Below are positions 1-9,178 of a DNA stretch of 64,000 bases, in pieces. A model generated the notes under the pieces. That model was not told the origin of the DNA and made no database searches. It was given only the letters and a program-made list of their open reading frames with translations. A program made the translations under genes and the position numbers. The stretch's first letter is position 1. Every line of letters begins with the position of its first letter. This DNA comes from Nocardioides sp. J54. GTDB lineage: Bacteria; Actinomycetota; Actinomycetes; Propionibacteriales; Nocardioidaceae. The stretch lies in contig NZ_JAER01000013.1 of assembly GCF_000519005.1 (NCBI RefSeq), positions 53,472 through 117,471 of the forward strand, written 5' to 3'.

Positions 1-794
1 CCTGGCAACCCCTGCTGCGCAGCCTCGACCGGTCGGGCTCCGACTTCGCCGTCGGGATGATGGAGAAGGTGACGGAGGACGGCCGGCGCTCGCGCCCGCC
101 GCTGCTGGCGCGCAACCACGCCGAGCGGCGCACGGCGGTGGGCATCGACGACGCCCCGCTGATGCTGGCTGACGTCTTCCCCTGCAACAAGGTGTTCCGG
201 ATGGACTTCTGGCGCTCGGCCGGCCTCACCTTCCCCCTGGGCGTCCGCTACGAGGACCAGGTCTGGGCCACCGACGCCTTCCTCGCCGCCCGGCGCTTCG
301 ACGTGCTCCCCGAGGTCGTCTACGACTGGTACGTGCGCGAGGGCGAGTCCTCGGCGACCAACCGCCGCGGCCGGCTCGACAACCTCGACGACCGGATCCG
401 CACCAAGCACATGACCCTCGACCGGGTCCGCGCCCACCGCAACCCGGTGCTGCTGGACACGCTCTACCACCAGGTGCTGCCGATCGACATGTGGGAGCAC
501 TTCCGCGCCGCCGTCGCCCCGTCCACCGAGGACCCCGACCGGTACTGGGTGATGCTGCGCGAGGGCCTGCTCGGCATCTGGAACGAGGAGACCGTGCCCT
601 TCGAGCAGGTCGACCTGCCGGCGGGGCAGCGGGTGATGGGCTGGCTGGTCGCGCAGGACCGGCGCGACGACCTGGCCCGGCTGGTCGCGCAGATCGACGG
701 TCCCGGCGTGCCGGTCGAGGACGGGCGCTACCTGCACCCGTGGCACGACGAGCCCGGGGTGCCCGAGGAGCTCGGGCGGGTCAGTCGGCGCTGA
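1..794 (+). CDS. Glycosyltransferase, family 2-like, C-terminal part (5' end outside window)
   Basis: The reading frame is open from base 3 to the TGA at 792-794 and enters from outside the window, so the true start is missing. The visible part holds the acceptor half of a GT-A fold glycosyltransferase: a segment reading NKVFRMDFWR, then FPLGVRYEDQ, where the ED pair fits the catalytic-base position of family 2 transferases acting on surface polymers, then a helical C-terminal region typical of teichoic-acid or capsule enzymes. Its 3' end overlaps the convergent DUF6270 gene by 14 bp. The neighbouring sulfotransferase-like gene fits a surface-glycan locus. The acceptor and donor cannot be read from the sequence. 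Confidence 0.8.
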   Translation, partial: WQPLLRSLDRSGSDFAVGMMEKVTEDGRRSRPPLLARNHAERRTAVGIDDAPLMLADVFPCNKVFRMDFWRSAGLTFPLGVRYEDQVWATDAFLAARRFDVLPEVVYDWYVREGESSATNRRGRLDNLDDRIRTKHMTLDRVRAHRNPVLLDTLYHQVLPIDMWEHFRAAVAPSTEDPDRYWVMLREGLLGIWNEETVPFEQVDLPAGQRVMGWLVAQDRRDDLARLVAQIDGPGVPVEDGRYLHPWHDEPGVPEELGRVSRR

Positions 795-1971
795 GCGTCG
801 GCGGGGTCTCCCGCAGCCAGCGGACGTGCTCCTCGGCCGTGGTCGCCAGGCGCGACAGCCGCGCGAACGCGTCGTCGTCGACGGCACCGCGCAGGGCCTC
901 GAGCAGCGTCGCCGTGGCGGCGGGCGGGGCCGGGGGCACCGGCGCAGCGCCGGGGCCGCGCGGGCGCAGCACCCGCTTCCAGGTGGGCCGTTCGCGCTCG
1001 ACGGCCAGGGCCCGCTGGTGCTCGTGCGCCGCGATCCTCCACCGGGCGGTGTCGCGGGTGTACTCGGCGGCCGCCTCGTGGAGCTCCCGGGCGAGGACCC
1101 GGACCTCCTCCGGAGCCGAGCGGGTGAGGACCACCCGGTCGAGCTCGGCGAGGAACCGGGGGTAGTAGTCCAGCGTGTAGTGGACCTCCATCGGTCCCCA
1201 CGGGTGGTCGTCGAGCGTGACGTAGTACTCCCGGGACAGGTCGATGCTCTCCCAGCCGTACGCCGAGGAGGCGTGCTCGTTGAGGCGGCGCCAGAACGCG
1301 TTGCGCTTGCGCGCCGCACGGCGGCGCTTGGACGGCATCCGCCGCGGGGTCGACTCACCGCTTGGGACGACCTCGTCGGCGTTGAACCCCCAGTGCACGA
1401 CGACCTGGGTGTCGGGGAGCTGGTCGGCGACGTACGCCGCGAACCGGTCCATCGCCTCGACCCACAGACCGAAGTAGCCGTCCGCGTCCTGCTCCCACGA
1501 CAACCGCTCGGTGCCGGGCATGGCGAGGATCCGCTCGTACAGGTCGGTCTTGTGGATCCGCCAGCGGTTGTCGGTGACGAACCGGCCGTCCGGCAGCCGC
1601 ACGACGCCGAAGTGGGCGTCGCCGAAGAAGTCGAGCACCACCACGTCCGGCTGCTCCTCCGGCAGCAGGGTGAGGATCTCGCGGGACAGGTCGGACCGGA
1701 CGTTCCAGAGGCCGTACGGCTTCATCTCCTGCACCGGCTCCCACGGCTCGTCGACCGGCGGGGACATCAGCGCGATCATCGAGCTCTGGTTGGTCGTCGG
1801 GCCGACGCGGTACCAGCGCTTGTAGTCGGGGTTGAACCGCGAGTTGAAGTTGTCGCGGGTGATGCAGCTCCCGAGCACGGACACCGTGACCGGGCGGCCC
1901 GACACCTCCGGGCCGCCCGGGCCGTCCGGGACGTCCTGGGTGACCGGGGTGACCGGGTCGGGCTGGCTCAC
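781..1971 (-). CDS. DUF6270 domain protein (SGNH-like, surface-polysaccharide associated)
   Basis: 396 aa. The GTG start at 1971 overlaps the stop of the upstream sulfotransferase-like gene (GTGA), so the two are probably translationally coupled. After a roughly 30-residue Pro/Val-rich leader, the conserved core starts with SVLGSCITRDNFNSRF and continues through VVVLDFFGDAHFG and a YYVTLDDHPWGP segment. This pattern is that of DUF6270 proteins, which are often found in capsule and teichoic-acid loci and resemble SGNH hydrolases; the GSC near the N-terminus may be the nucleophile region. The last 100 residues are charged, helical and less conserved. No signal peptide is seen. Biochemical function is unknown. 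Confidence 0.75.
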   Translation of the reverse strand: MSQPDPVTPVTQDVPDGPGGPEVSGRPVTVSVLGSCITRDNFNSRFNPDYKRWYRVGPTTNQSSMIALMSPPVDEPWEPVQEMKPYGLWNVRSDLSREILTLLPEEQPDVVVLDFFGDAHFGVVRLPDGRFVTDNRWRIHKTDLYERILAMPGTERLSWEQDADGYFGLWVEAMDRFAAYVADQLPDTQVVVHWGFNADEVVPSGESTPRRMPSKRRRAARKRNAFWRRLNEHASSAYGWESIDLSREYYVTLDDHPWGPMEVHYTLDYYPRFLAELDRVVLTRSAPEEVRVLARELHEAAAEYTRDTARWRIAAHEHQRALAVERERPTWKRVLRPRGPGAAPVPPAPPAATATLLEALRGAVDDDAFARLSRLATTAEEHVRWLRETPPTLSAD

Positions 1972-3167
1972 GGCCGACGTCCGTCCGTCCGGCCCCCGCG
2001 GCGGGCCCGGCGCAGGGCGCGCCGGCGCAGGTGGGCGGCGAGGTCGCGGGTGGGGATGTCGTCGATGGCGGGACGCGAGGCGCGCAGCTGCTCCAGCTGC
2101 TGCTCGAGGGCCTCGATCCGGCGGGCCGCGGCCACCGCGACGCCGGTGACGCCCTCGGCGGCGAGCTCGACGGGCACCGCGTCCACCGTGACGGGCTCGG
2201 TGGCCGTGCGGCCCTGGCGGAGGTGGGCGAGGTCGCCGATGAGGTGGACGCCGCTCGCGCCGAGCTGCTCGACCATCGCCTCGGCCTCGCGGTCGGCCTG
2301 CTCGACCGCCCACGCGGGCAGCGTCATCCGCGGCTCGTCGGCGGCCGGGGTGCGGGAGGAGACCAGGCGTCGGCTGTAGCCGAAGCGCAGGAGCAGGGAG
2401 AACTGCTTCCAGGTCAGCTCCGGGCGGGCGATGGCGACCACCGCGCGGAGCAGCTCGGCCTCCGGTGCGGTGAGGCTCCGGTTGCTGTGGCTGCGCGAGG
2501 TGGCCCCCGCGATCACGCCGGCCGGGACGCCCAGCAGCTGCTCGAAGGTCGTCGGCAGCAGGGTCCGGTCGGCCTCGTCGATCACCACGACGTGGATGTG
2601 GTCCGCCGGGAGCACCCGGGCCCAGCGCTCGACCTGCTTGGCTGCGTCGGCCCACCACCAGAAGCCGGCCGTCGCGGGGCCGGGCGCCTCCCGCTTGAAG
2701 GAGCGCTGCAGCCAGTCGTCGAGGCCGGCGCCCTTGCCGTCGCGCAGCACCTGCTGCCAGGTGGAGAGGGCGATGGCGCCGGGGTTGCGGGCCGCGACCA
2801 GCACGTGCAGCCGGTCCGCGCCGAGCTGCTCGACCATGGTCGCCCGGTGCTCGTCGTGGGCCAGGCCGAAGAACTCGCTGCTGATCACCACCCGCCCCGG
2901 GGCGCGCTGTGCCGCCCGGGCCAGCTTGTTCCAGCGGTGCACCGGCGGGAGCTCGTCCTGGTCGGCCGCCCACCCGGACGCCCGGCCCAGCAGGGCACGG
3001 GCCTCGTCGTGGTGGTTCGACCTCTTGCCGGGGTAGAGGACGCCGTGCTCAGCGAGCGCGGGACGGGCCTCGCCGAGCATCCCCTGGATCGCCGTCGTAC
3101 CCGTCTTGTGCGGGCCCACGTGGAGCAGGATCGCGTTCGGGTCCAGCGCGGGGAACTGCTCGGGCAC
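1968..3167 (-). CDS. Sulfotransferase-like protein
   Basis: 399 aa from the GTG at 3167; an upstream in-frame GTG at 3203 would add 12 unconserved residues. The N-terminus reads ILLHVGPHKTGTTAIQ, a good match to the 5'-phosphosulfate-binding loop (PKTGTT) of PAPS-dependent sulfotransferases. A second segment, LHVLVAARNPGAIALSTWQ, sits where the 3'-phosphate-binding Arg/Ser region lies. These features suggest transfer of sulfate to a surface glycan or lipid, but the acceptor is unknown. The C-terminus is Arg-rich. It is first of a two-gene minus-strand operon with the DUF6270 gene and diverges from clpC across about 155 bp. Confidence 0.75.
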   Translation of the reverse strand: MPEQFPALDPNAILLHVGPHKTGTTAIQGMLGEARPALAEHGVLYPGKRSNHHDEARALLGRASGWAADQDELPPVHRWNKLARAAQRAPGRVVISSEFFGLAHDEHRATMVEQLGADRLHVLVAARNPGAIALSTWQQVLRDGKGAGLDDWLQRSFKREAPGPATAGFWWWADAAKQVERWARVLPADHIHVVVIDEADRTLLPTTFEQLLGVPAGVIAGATSRSHSNRSLTAPEAELLRAVVAIARPELTWKQFSLLLRFGYSRRLVSSRTPAADEPRMTLPAWAVEQADREAEAMVEQLGASGVHLIGDLAHLRQGRTATEPVTVDAVPVELAAEGVTGVAVAAARRIEALEQQLEQLRASRPAIDDIPTRDLAAHLRRRALRRARRGGRTDGRRP

Positions 3168-3221
3168 GCACCGGACCCTACCCGCTGGGTCCCCTCCGAC
3201 CACCCTCCGGCCGCGCCCCGT

Positions 3222-3238
3222 GTTCGCTCACAGCGCAC
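3222..3238 (+). promoter_or_regulatory. Candidate ClgR operator upstream of clpC
   Basis: GTTCGCTCACAGCGCAC contains CGC-TCACA-GCG, which fits the actinobacterial ClgR consensus as I recall it (CGC-Y-N-A-N-R-GCG) at every defined position. It lies about 85 bp before the clpC start and upstream of a TAGGCT -10-like hexamer at 3266-3271. ClgR activates clp genes in Streptomyces, Corynebacterium and Mycobacterium. No clgR gene is in the window. Confidence 0.6.
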
Positions 3239-3323
3239 AGCCGCGGAGGTCCTCGGGGGAACGCGTAGGCTGGCCGCGGGGTTGTATCCGATGAACACCC
3301 CAGGACGTGTGAGGAGCGTGCAG

Positions 3324-5888
3324 ATGTTCGAGCGGTTCACAGACCGAGCCCGCCGGGTGGTCGTGCTGGCCCAGGAAGAGGCCCGCATGCTCTCCCACAA
3401 CTACATCGGGACCGAGCACATCCTGCTCGGCCTCATCCACGAGGGCGAGGGTGTCGCCGCGAAGGCGCTCGAGTCGCTCGACATCTCCCTCGAGGCGGTG
3501 CGCGCCCAGGTCGAGGAGATCATCGGCCAGGGCCAGCAGGCGCCGTCGGGCCACATCCCCTTCACCCCCCGCGCCAAGAAGGTGCTCGAGCTGTCCCTGC
3601 GCGAGGCGCTGCAGCTCGGCCACTCCTACATCGGCACCGAGCACATCCTGCTCGGCCTGATCCGCGAGGGCGAGGGCGTCGCCGCCCAGGTGCTGCAGAA
3701 GCTCGGCGCCGACCTCAACCGGGTCCGCCAGCAGGTCATCCAGCTGCTCTCGGGCTTCCAGGGCAAGGAGACCGGCGCGGCCGCGGCCACCTCCGGCAGC
3801 ACGAGCGGGAGCGACGCCCCGTCGTCCTCGCTGGTGCTCGACCAGTTCGGCCGCAACCTGACCCAGGACGCGCGTGAGGGCAAGCTCGACCCGATCATCG
3901 GTCGCGCCGCCCAGATCGAGCGTGTCATGCAGGTGCTCTCGCGGCGCACCAAGAACAACCCGGTGCTCATCGGTGAGCCCGGCGTCGGCAAGACCTCGAT
4001 CGTCGAGGGCCTCGCCCAGGACATCGTCAAGGGCAACGTCCCCGAGACGCTCAAGGACAAGCAGATCTACACCCTCGACCTGGGTGCGCTCGTCGCCGGT
4101 TCCCGCTACCGCGGTGACTTCGAGGAGCGCCTCAAGAAGGTGCTCAAGGAGATCCGCACCCGCGGCGACATCGTGCTGTTCATCGACGAGATCCACACCC
4201 TCGTCGGTGCCGGCGCGGCCGAGGGCGCGATCGACGCGGCCTCCATCCTCAAGCCGATGCTGGCCCGCGGCGAGCTGCAGACCATCGGCGCGACCACCCT
4301 CGACGAGTACCGCAAGTACCTCGAGAAGGACGCCGCGCTCGAGCGCCGCTTCCAGCCCATCCAGGTCCCCGAGCCGTCGATCGCCGACACGATCGAGATG
4401 CTCAAGGGCATCCGCGACCGCTACGAGGCGCACCACCGGGTCACCATCACCGACGAGGCCCTGGTCTCGGCGGCGACGCTGGCCGACCGCTACATCTCCG
4501 ACCGGTTCCTGCCGGACAAGGCGATCGACCTCATCGACGAGGCCGGCTCGCGGCTGCGCATCCGCCGGATGACGGCCCCCGCCGACCTGCGTGAGTACGA
4601 CGACAAGATCGCCGAGGTCCGCCAGCGCAAGGAGGCGGCCATCGACGGGCAGGACTTCGAGGCCGCGGCACGCCTGCGCGACGAGGAGAAGCAGCTCATC
4701 CTGAAGAAGTCCGAGCGCGAGAAGCAGTGGCGCTCGGGCGACATGGACGAGGTCGCCGAGGTCGACGAGGAGCTGATCGCCGAGGTGCTCGCCGTGGCGA
4801 CCGGCATCCCGATCGTCAAGCTCTCCGAGGAGGAGTCCACGCGACTGCTCAAGATGGAGGACGAGCTCCACAAGCGCGTCATCGGCCAGGACGAGGCGGT
4901 CAAGGCGCTGAGCCGGGCCATCCGTCGTACCCGCGCCGGCCTGAAGGACCCCAAGCGTCCCGGCGGCTCGTTCATCTTCGCCGGCCCGTCCGGTGTCGGC
5001 AAGACGTGGCTGTCCAAGACGCTCGCCGAGTTCCTCTTCGGCGACGAGGACGCGCTCATCCAGCTCGACATGTCGGAGTTCGGCGAGAAGCACACCGTCT
5101 CGCGGCTCTTCGGCTCCCCCCCGGGCTACGTCGGCTACGAGGAGGGCGGCCAGCTCACCGAGAAGGTGCGCCGCAAGCCGTTCTCCGTGGTCCTCTTCGA
5201 CGAGGTCGAGAAGGCCCACCCGGACATCTTCAACTCGCTGCTGCAGATCCTGGAGGAAGGTCGCCTGACCGACTCCCAGGGCCGGGTCGTGGACTTCAAG
5301 AACTGCGTCATCATCATGACCACCAACCTCGGCACGCGCGACATCGCCAAGGGCATCAACCTGGGCTTCAACCAGGCCGGTGACGCGGCGGGCTCGTACG
5401 AGCGGATGAAGGGCAAGGTCTCCGAGGAGCTCAAGCAGCACTTCCGCCCGGAGTTCCTCAACCGCGTCGACGAGATCATCGTGTTCCCGCCGCTGACGCA
5501 GGAGCAGATCATCGCGATGGTCGACAACATGATCGCCGCGGTGGAGGTCCGCCTGAAGGACCGCGACATGAAGCTCGAGCTCACCCAGCCCGCGAAGAAC
5601 CTGCTCGCCGAGCGGGGCTTCGACCCGGTCCTGGGCGCCCGGCCGCTGCGCCGCACGGTCCAGCGCGAGATCGAGGACGTCCTCGCCGAGAAGATGCTCT
5701 ACGGCGAGGTCGGCCCCGGCCAGATCGTGCTCGTCGACGTCGAGGGCCAGGGTCCCGCCGCGACCTTCACCTTCACGGGCCAGAAGATGGGCGACCTGCC
5801 CGACCTCCCGCCGCTGGAGACGGTCGCCGAGACCAACTCCCCCGGCGAGGGTGCGGAGATCGCTCCCGACGACAACGAGTCCGCCTGA
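3324..5888 (+). CDS. clpC: ClpC AAA+ unfoldase of the Clp protease
   Basis: 854 aa; the ATG at 3324 is preceded by GAGGAG at 3311, and the protein begins [13 protein letters not shown] as in other ClpC/ClpC1 proteins. Order: two Clp_N repeats (about residues 4-140), AAA D1 with Walker A GEPGVGKT near 217 and Walker [10 protein letters not shown] near 284, a UVR-containing coiled coil near 425-460, AAA D2 with Walker A GPSGVGKT near 555, and a D2-small domain. It unfolds substrates and feeds them to ClpP1P2 in the cytoplasm. Length matches mycobacterial ClpC1. The acidic C-terminal tail is not conserved. It is monocistronic, with a strong hairpin downstream and a candidate ClgR box upstream. 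Confidence 0.98.
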   Translation: MFERFTDRARRVVVLAQEEARMLSHNYIGTEHILLGLIHEGEGVAAKALESLDISLEAVRAQVEEIIGQGQQAPSGHIPFTPRAKKVLELSLREALQLGHSYIGTEHILLGLIREGEGVAAQVLQKLGADLNRVRQQVIQLLSGFQGKETGAAAATSGSTSGSDAPSSSLVLDQFGRNLTQDAREGKLDPIIGRAAQIERVMQVLSRRTKNNPVLIGEPGVGKTSIVEGLAQDIVKGNVPETLKDKQIYTLDLGALVAGSRYRGDFEERLKKVLKEIRTRGDIVLFIDEIHTLVGAGAAEGAIDAASILKPMLARGELQTIGATTLDEYRKYLEKDAALERRFQPIQVPEPSIADTIEMLKGIRDRYEAHHRVTITDEALVSAATLADRYISDRFLPDKAIDLIDEAGSRLRIRRMTAPADLREYDDKIAEVRQRKEAAIDGQDFEAAARLRDEEKQLILKKSEREKQWRSGDMDEVAEVDEELIAEVLAVATGIPIVKLSEEESTRLLKMEDELHKRVIGQDEAVKALSRAIRRTRAGLKDPKRPGGSFIFAGPSGVGKTWLSKTLAEFLFGDEDALIQLDMSEFGEKHTVSRLFGSPPGYVGYEEGGQLTEKVRRKPFSVVLFDEVEKAHPDIFNSLLQILEEGRLTDSQGRVVDFKNCVIIMTTNLGTRDIAKGINLGFNQAGDAAGSYERMKGKVSEELKQHFRPEFLNRVDEIIVFPPLTQEQIIAMVDNMIAAVEVRLKDRDMKLELTQPAKNLLAERGFDPVLGARPLRRTVQREIEDVLAEKMLYGEVGPGQIVLVDVEGQGPAATFTFTGQKMGDLPDLPPLETVAETNSPGEGAEIAPDDNESA

Positions 5889-5932
5889 CCCCCGGCTGAC
5901 TGTTCGCTGGCTGACCGCTGGCTGACGCCGTA

Positions 5933-5967
5933 CCGGCCCGGACCCTCCACCCGAGGGTCCGGGCCGG
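5933..5967 (+). terminator. Hairpin terminator after clpC
   Basis: A perfect 15-bp inverted repeat (5933-5947 with 5953-5967) separated by a 5-nt loop lies 45 bp after the clpC stop. It is very GC-rich and lacks a clear U-tract, as is common in actinobacteria. Confidence 0.75.
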
Positions 5968-5978
5968 TCTGCTTCTCG

Positions 5979-6168
5979 GTCGAGACGTCACCTGTGGCCT
6001 GTCGAGACGTCACTTCTGGCTCGTCGAGACGTCACTTGTCGCCTGTTGAAGCGTCAGTTCCTGCCCCGGTGGTCCCGGCAGCGCCACAAGTGACCACTCG
6101 ACGGGCCACAGATGACCACTCGACGGGCCACAGATGACCACTCAACAGGCCAGAGGTGACGTCTCGAC
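5979..6168. repeat. 22-bp repeat array 1: 4 forward units, 14-nt spacer, 4 inverted units
   Basis: Four consecutive 22-bp units start at 5979, 6001, 6023 and 6045. Each begins GTCGAGACGTCACNT or a close variant. After a 14-nt spacer (6067-6080), four 22-bp units in reverse complement occupy 6081-6168 and end CTCGAC or CTCAAC. The whole array could fold as one long imperfect hairpin. It fills the gap between the convergent clpC terminator and the mutY stop, which begins 4 bp past its end. The same unit makes up the arrays at 22.1, 38.7 and 48.7 kb. Confidence 0.85.
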
Positions 6169-6171
6169 CCC

Positions 6172-7053
6172 TCAGGGGAGGGCGTAGCGGCCGGAGGGGG
6201 TGCGCACGACGAGGCCGTCGGCGAGGAGCGAGGAGAGCGCGCGCTCGCGCTGGGCGGGGACGTCCCAGGCGGCGTCGAGCTGGGCCTGGGTGACCTCGCC
6301 CGGCGCATCGCGCAGCACCGCCATGAGGCGACCACGGCACTGGCGGTCGGTGCCGGCCCAGGCCTGGACCGGGCGCGGCGGTCCGTCGTACGGCGGGGCG
6401 CCGGCCTGCTGCCAAGCGCAGGCGGCGCGCACCGGGCAGGCCTCGCAGCGGGGCCGGTCCGCGGTGCAGACGAGCGCACCGAGCTCCATGACCGCCACCG
6501 ACCAGGTGGCGGCGGTGGGCGGGTCGGCCGGCAGCAGGGCGGCGCCGAGGTCGCGCTCGGCGCGCGTGACCGAGCGCGGCGGGAACTCCACGCCGGTCAC
6601 GGTGCGGGCGAGCACCCGCCGCACGTTGGTGTCGAGCACGACCTGGCGCCGGCCGTGGGCGAAGGCGGCGACGGCCGCGGCGGTGTAGTCGCCGACGCCG
6701 GGCAGCGCGAGCAGCTCGTCGTAGGACGCCGGCACCTGCCCGTCGTGCTGCTCGCTGATCGCGGTCGCCGCGGCGTGCAGGCGCAGGGCGCGGCGGGGAT
6801 AGCCGAGCCGGCCCCACGCACGGACCGCCTCGCCCGGGGCCTCGGCCGCGAGGTCCGCCGGGGTGGGCCAGCGCTGCAGCCAGGCCTTGTGCACGGGGAG
6901 CACCCGCACGACCGGTGTCTGCTGGAGCATGAACTCGCTGACCAGGACCGACCACGCCGACGCCTCGGGACGGCGCCAGGGCAGGTCGCGCGCGTGCTCG
7001 TCGTACCAGCGCAGGATCGGCTCGACGAGGCTGGCGGCGGGGTCGGGGGTCAT
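6172..7053 (-). CDS. mutY: A/G-specific adenine DNA glycosylase MutY
   Basis: 293 aa from the ATG at 7053. It removes adenine mispaired with 8-oxoguanine in base-excision repair. Visible features: SEFMLQQTPVVRV near the N-terminus (catalytic Glu region), the helix-hairpin-helix LPGVGDYTAAAV followed by LDTNVRRVLAR with the conserved Asp, and the 4Fe-4S ligands Cys196, Cys203, Cys206 and Cys212 in C-X6-C-X2-C-X5-C spacing. The C-terminal domain is short, so the NUDIX-like 8-oxoG recognition domain of E. coli MutY is reduced, as in mycobacteria. It converges on clpC across repeat array 1 and diverges from the 7152 gene. Confidence 0.95.
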   Translation of the reverse strand: MTPDPAASLVEPILRWYDEHARDLPWRRPEASAWSVLVSEFMLQQTPVVRVLPVHKAWLQRWPTPADLAAEAPGEAVRAWGRLGYPRRALRLHAAATAISEQHDGQVPASYDELLALPGVGDYTAAAVAAFAHGRRQVVLDTNVRRVLARTVTGVEFPPRSVTRAERDLGAALLPADPPTAATWSVAVMELGALVCTADRPRCEACPVRAACAWQQAGAPPYDGPPRPVQAWAGTDRQCRGRLMAVLRDAPGEVTQAQLDAAWDVPAQRERALSSLLADGLVVRTPSGRYALP

Positions 7054-7151
7054 CGCGAGCCATTGTCGCCAGCGGTGTGACGTCCGCCGACTTCGGGTCC
7101 ACCCCGGCGGGTCAGCCCGGCTGACGGGCGCACGCTGACTACCGTCGTGCC

Positions 7152-7943
7152 ATGCCCGCCGCACCCCGTCGACCTGCCCCCGCCCGGGGCCGGACGACGC
7201 GTGGTCCGCTGCCGGCCAGCGTCTACTGGCGCCGGCGCGTCTTCGTGCTCGGCACCGCCTTCGCGGTCGTGTTCGTCATCGCGCGGTGGCTCACCGGCAG
7301 CAGCGACGGTAGCTCCGAGGACGCCGCGGGCGCCGAGCAGGCCGCGGCCCGGGTCGAGGCCACCGGCACCGTGACCGCCGGCGCCGAGGAGGAGTCGGCC
7401 TCGGAGGCCACCCCCCGTCGCGGCGGGACCGCCTCGGCCTCCCCGACGCTGGCCGCCCCCCAGGGCACCTGCCAGGCCGCCGACGTCACCGTGACTCCGG
7501 TCGTCCCGAAACCGGCCGAGGCCGGCCACGACGTCCGGGTCCGGCTGTCGCTGAGGACCACCGAGTCCGAGGCCTGCACCTGGCAGGTCTCCCGCAGCAG
7601 CGTCTCGGTCCGGATCGCCGACGGCTCGCGCGTGCTCTGGACGACCCAGCACTGCCCCCGCGTCGTACCCGACCAGAGCGTGGTCGTGCGCCGTGCGGTC
7701 GCCACCGTCGTGGAGATGACCTGGAACGCCCGCGAGTCGGCCGCGCGGTGCGCGCGCCGCACGGCGTGGGTCATGCCGGGGGAGTACACGATCTCCGCCG
7801 CCGCGCTGGGTGGGGAGCCGGCCGCCGCCGACTTCGAGCTCGTGCGGCCCGCGCCGCGGACCGTCGAGGTGACGCCCGAGTCCACGGGGACCGCGAAGCC
7901 GAAGGGCACGGCGACGAAGAAGCCGAAGAAGCCGGTCAACTAG
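7152..7943 (+). CDS. Conserved membrane-anchored extracytoplasmic protein (Rv3587c-like position)
   Basis: 263 aa. After a basic N-terminus there is one membrane segment (about residues 31-46, VFVLGTAFAVVFVIAR), an Ala/Glu/Thr-rich linker to about residue 95, then a compact domain (about 100-240) with Cys in QGTCQA, SEACTW, QHCPR and ARCAR positions that could form two disulfides outside the cell. The tail is Lys/Pro/Thr-rich. Its site between mutY and disA matches the mycobacterial membrane protein Rv3587c, as recalled, but function is unknown. TACCGT at 7140-7145 lies 6 nt before the ATG, suggesting a leaderless transcript. It converges with disA. Confidence 0.8.
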   Translation: MPAAPRRPAPARGRTTRGPLPASVYWRRRVFVLGTAFAVVFVIARWLTGSSDGSSEDAAGAEQAAARVEATGTVTAGAEEESASEATPRRGGTASASPTLAAPQGTCQAADVTVTPVVPKPAEAGHDVRVRLSLRTTESEACTWQVSRSSVSVRIADGSRVLWTTQHCPRVVPDQSVVVRRAVATVVEMTWNARESAARCARRTAWVMPGEYTISAAALGGEPAAADFELVRPAPRTVEVTPESTGTAKPKGTATKKPKKPVN

Positions 7944-7967
7944 GCCGGCCCCGCCGGGGCGGAGCGC

Positions 7968-9041
7968 TCAGACGTAGCGCTCGAGGATCGTCGACTCCGC
8001 GAGCCGGCTCAGGCCCTCGCGGACGCTGCGGGCGCGCAGCTCGCCGACCCCCTCGACGGCCTGCAGGTCGTCGATGCCGGCGGAGAGCAGCTTCTGCAGG
8101 GTGCCGAAGTGGTCGACCAGACCCTCGACGACGTTGGCCGGGAGCCGCGGCACCTTGGTGAGCAGCCGGTAGCCACGGGGCGCGACGGCGCCGTCGAGGT
8201 GCTCGCCGGTGCCGATGCCGAGCACCTTCGCGACGGCGGACGGGTCGACGAGGTCGGTGGCGGAGAGCTGCTCCAGCTTGGACAGCAGCTCCTCCGGCTC
8301 GCGGCTGCGGCGCCGGGAGGGGACGTAGTCGCGGATGACCAGCTCGCGCTCGGTGTCGACGCCGGTCACCAGCTCCTCCAGCTGGAGGGCGAGCAGGCGG
8401 CCGTCGGTGCCGAGCTCGAGCACGTAGTCCTCGATCTCGCGGGCGATGCGGGTGACCATCTCGAGCCGCTGGGCGACGACGGCGACGTCGCGGACGGTGA
8501 CGAGGTCCTCGATCTCGAGGGCGGACAGCGTGCTGGAGACCTCGTCGAGGCGCAGCTTGTAGCGCTCGAGGGTCGCGAGCGCCTGGTTGGCGCGGGACAG
8601 GATCTGGCCGGAGTCCTCGAGCACGTGGCGGGTCTCGCCGACGTACGCCGCGATGATCTGCATCGACTGCGAGACCGAGATGACCGGGTGTCCGGTCTGC
8701 TTGGCGACACGGTCGGCGGTGCGGTGGCGGGTGCCGGTCTCCTCGGAGGGGATCGACTGGTCCGGCATCAGGTGCACCGCGGCGCGGATGATCCGGGTGA
8801 GGCTCCCGTCGATGATGATCGCGCCGTCCATCTTGGCCAGCTCGCGCAGGCCGGTGGCCGTGAACGGCACGTCGAGCTCGAAGCCGCCGGTGCAGAGGCT
8901 GTCGACCAGCCGGTCCTGCCCGATGACGATGAGCGCGCCCGTACGCCCGCGCAGGATGCGCTCCAGGCCGTCGCGCAGCGGCGTGCCAGGGGCGATCCGC
9001 GCAAGGGTCTCGCGCAGTCGGGGATCGGCCGACGTGACCAC
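7968..9041 (-). CDS. disA: DNA integrity scanning protein DisA, diadenylate cyclase
   Basis: 357 aa from the GTG at 9041, with AGGAG five bases upstream. It joins two ATP into cyclic di-AMP and slides on DNA as an octamer. The N-terminal DAC domain shows the catalytic DGA (residues 72-74) and RHR (105-107) motifs. A helical linker follows, then a C-terminal RuvA-like helix-hairpin-helix DNA-binding region (GIDDLQAVEGVGELRARSV). Length is normal. It is paired with radA on the same strand with a gap of about 137 bp; a TAAGGT hexamer before disA suggests its own promoter. The disA-radA neighbourhood is widely conserved. Confidence 0.97.
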   Translation of the reverse strand: MVTSADPRLRETLARIAPGTPLRDGLERILRGRTGALIVIGQDRLVDSLCTGGFELDVPFTATGLRELAKMDGAIIIDGSLTRIIRAAVHLMPDQSIPSEETGTRHRTADRVAKQTGHPVISVSQSMQIIAAYVGETRHVLEDSGQILSRANQALATLERYKLRLDEVSSTLSALEIEDLVTVRDVAVVAQRLEMVTRIAREIEDYVLELGTDGRLLALQLEELVTGVDTERELVIRDYVPSRRRSREPEELLSKLEQLSATDLVDPSAVAKVLGIGTGEHLDGAVAPRGYRLLTKVPRLPANVVEGLVDHFGTLQKLLSAGIDDLQAVEGVGELRARSVREGLSRLAESTILERYV

Positions 9042-9178
9042 TCGCGCTCCTCTCTCGCCGGGACGGACGCTCGTACCTTATCCGCGCACGGGGTCCGGGA
9101 GGCGCCGAACGTCCGGCGGTCTCGCAGGAGAAGGTGAAGAAATCGGCGTCGGGGCTGTCGGCCGGCCGGGATCGGCCC

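Noticed and set aside
3228..5441. Long minus-strand open frame antisense to clpC
   Set aside because: It is the GC-driven shadow of clpC: low-complexity Leu/Ala/Asp/Arg composition, no recognisable motif, no start signal.
5979..6168. CRISPR array
   Set aside because: The 22-bp units are contiguous with no unique spacers, half are inverted, and no cas gene is near.
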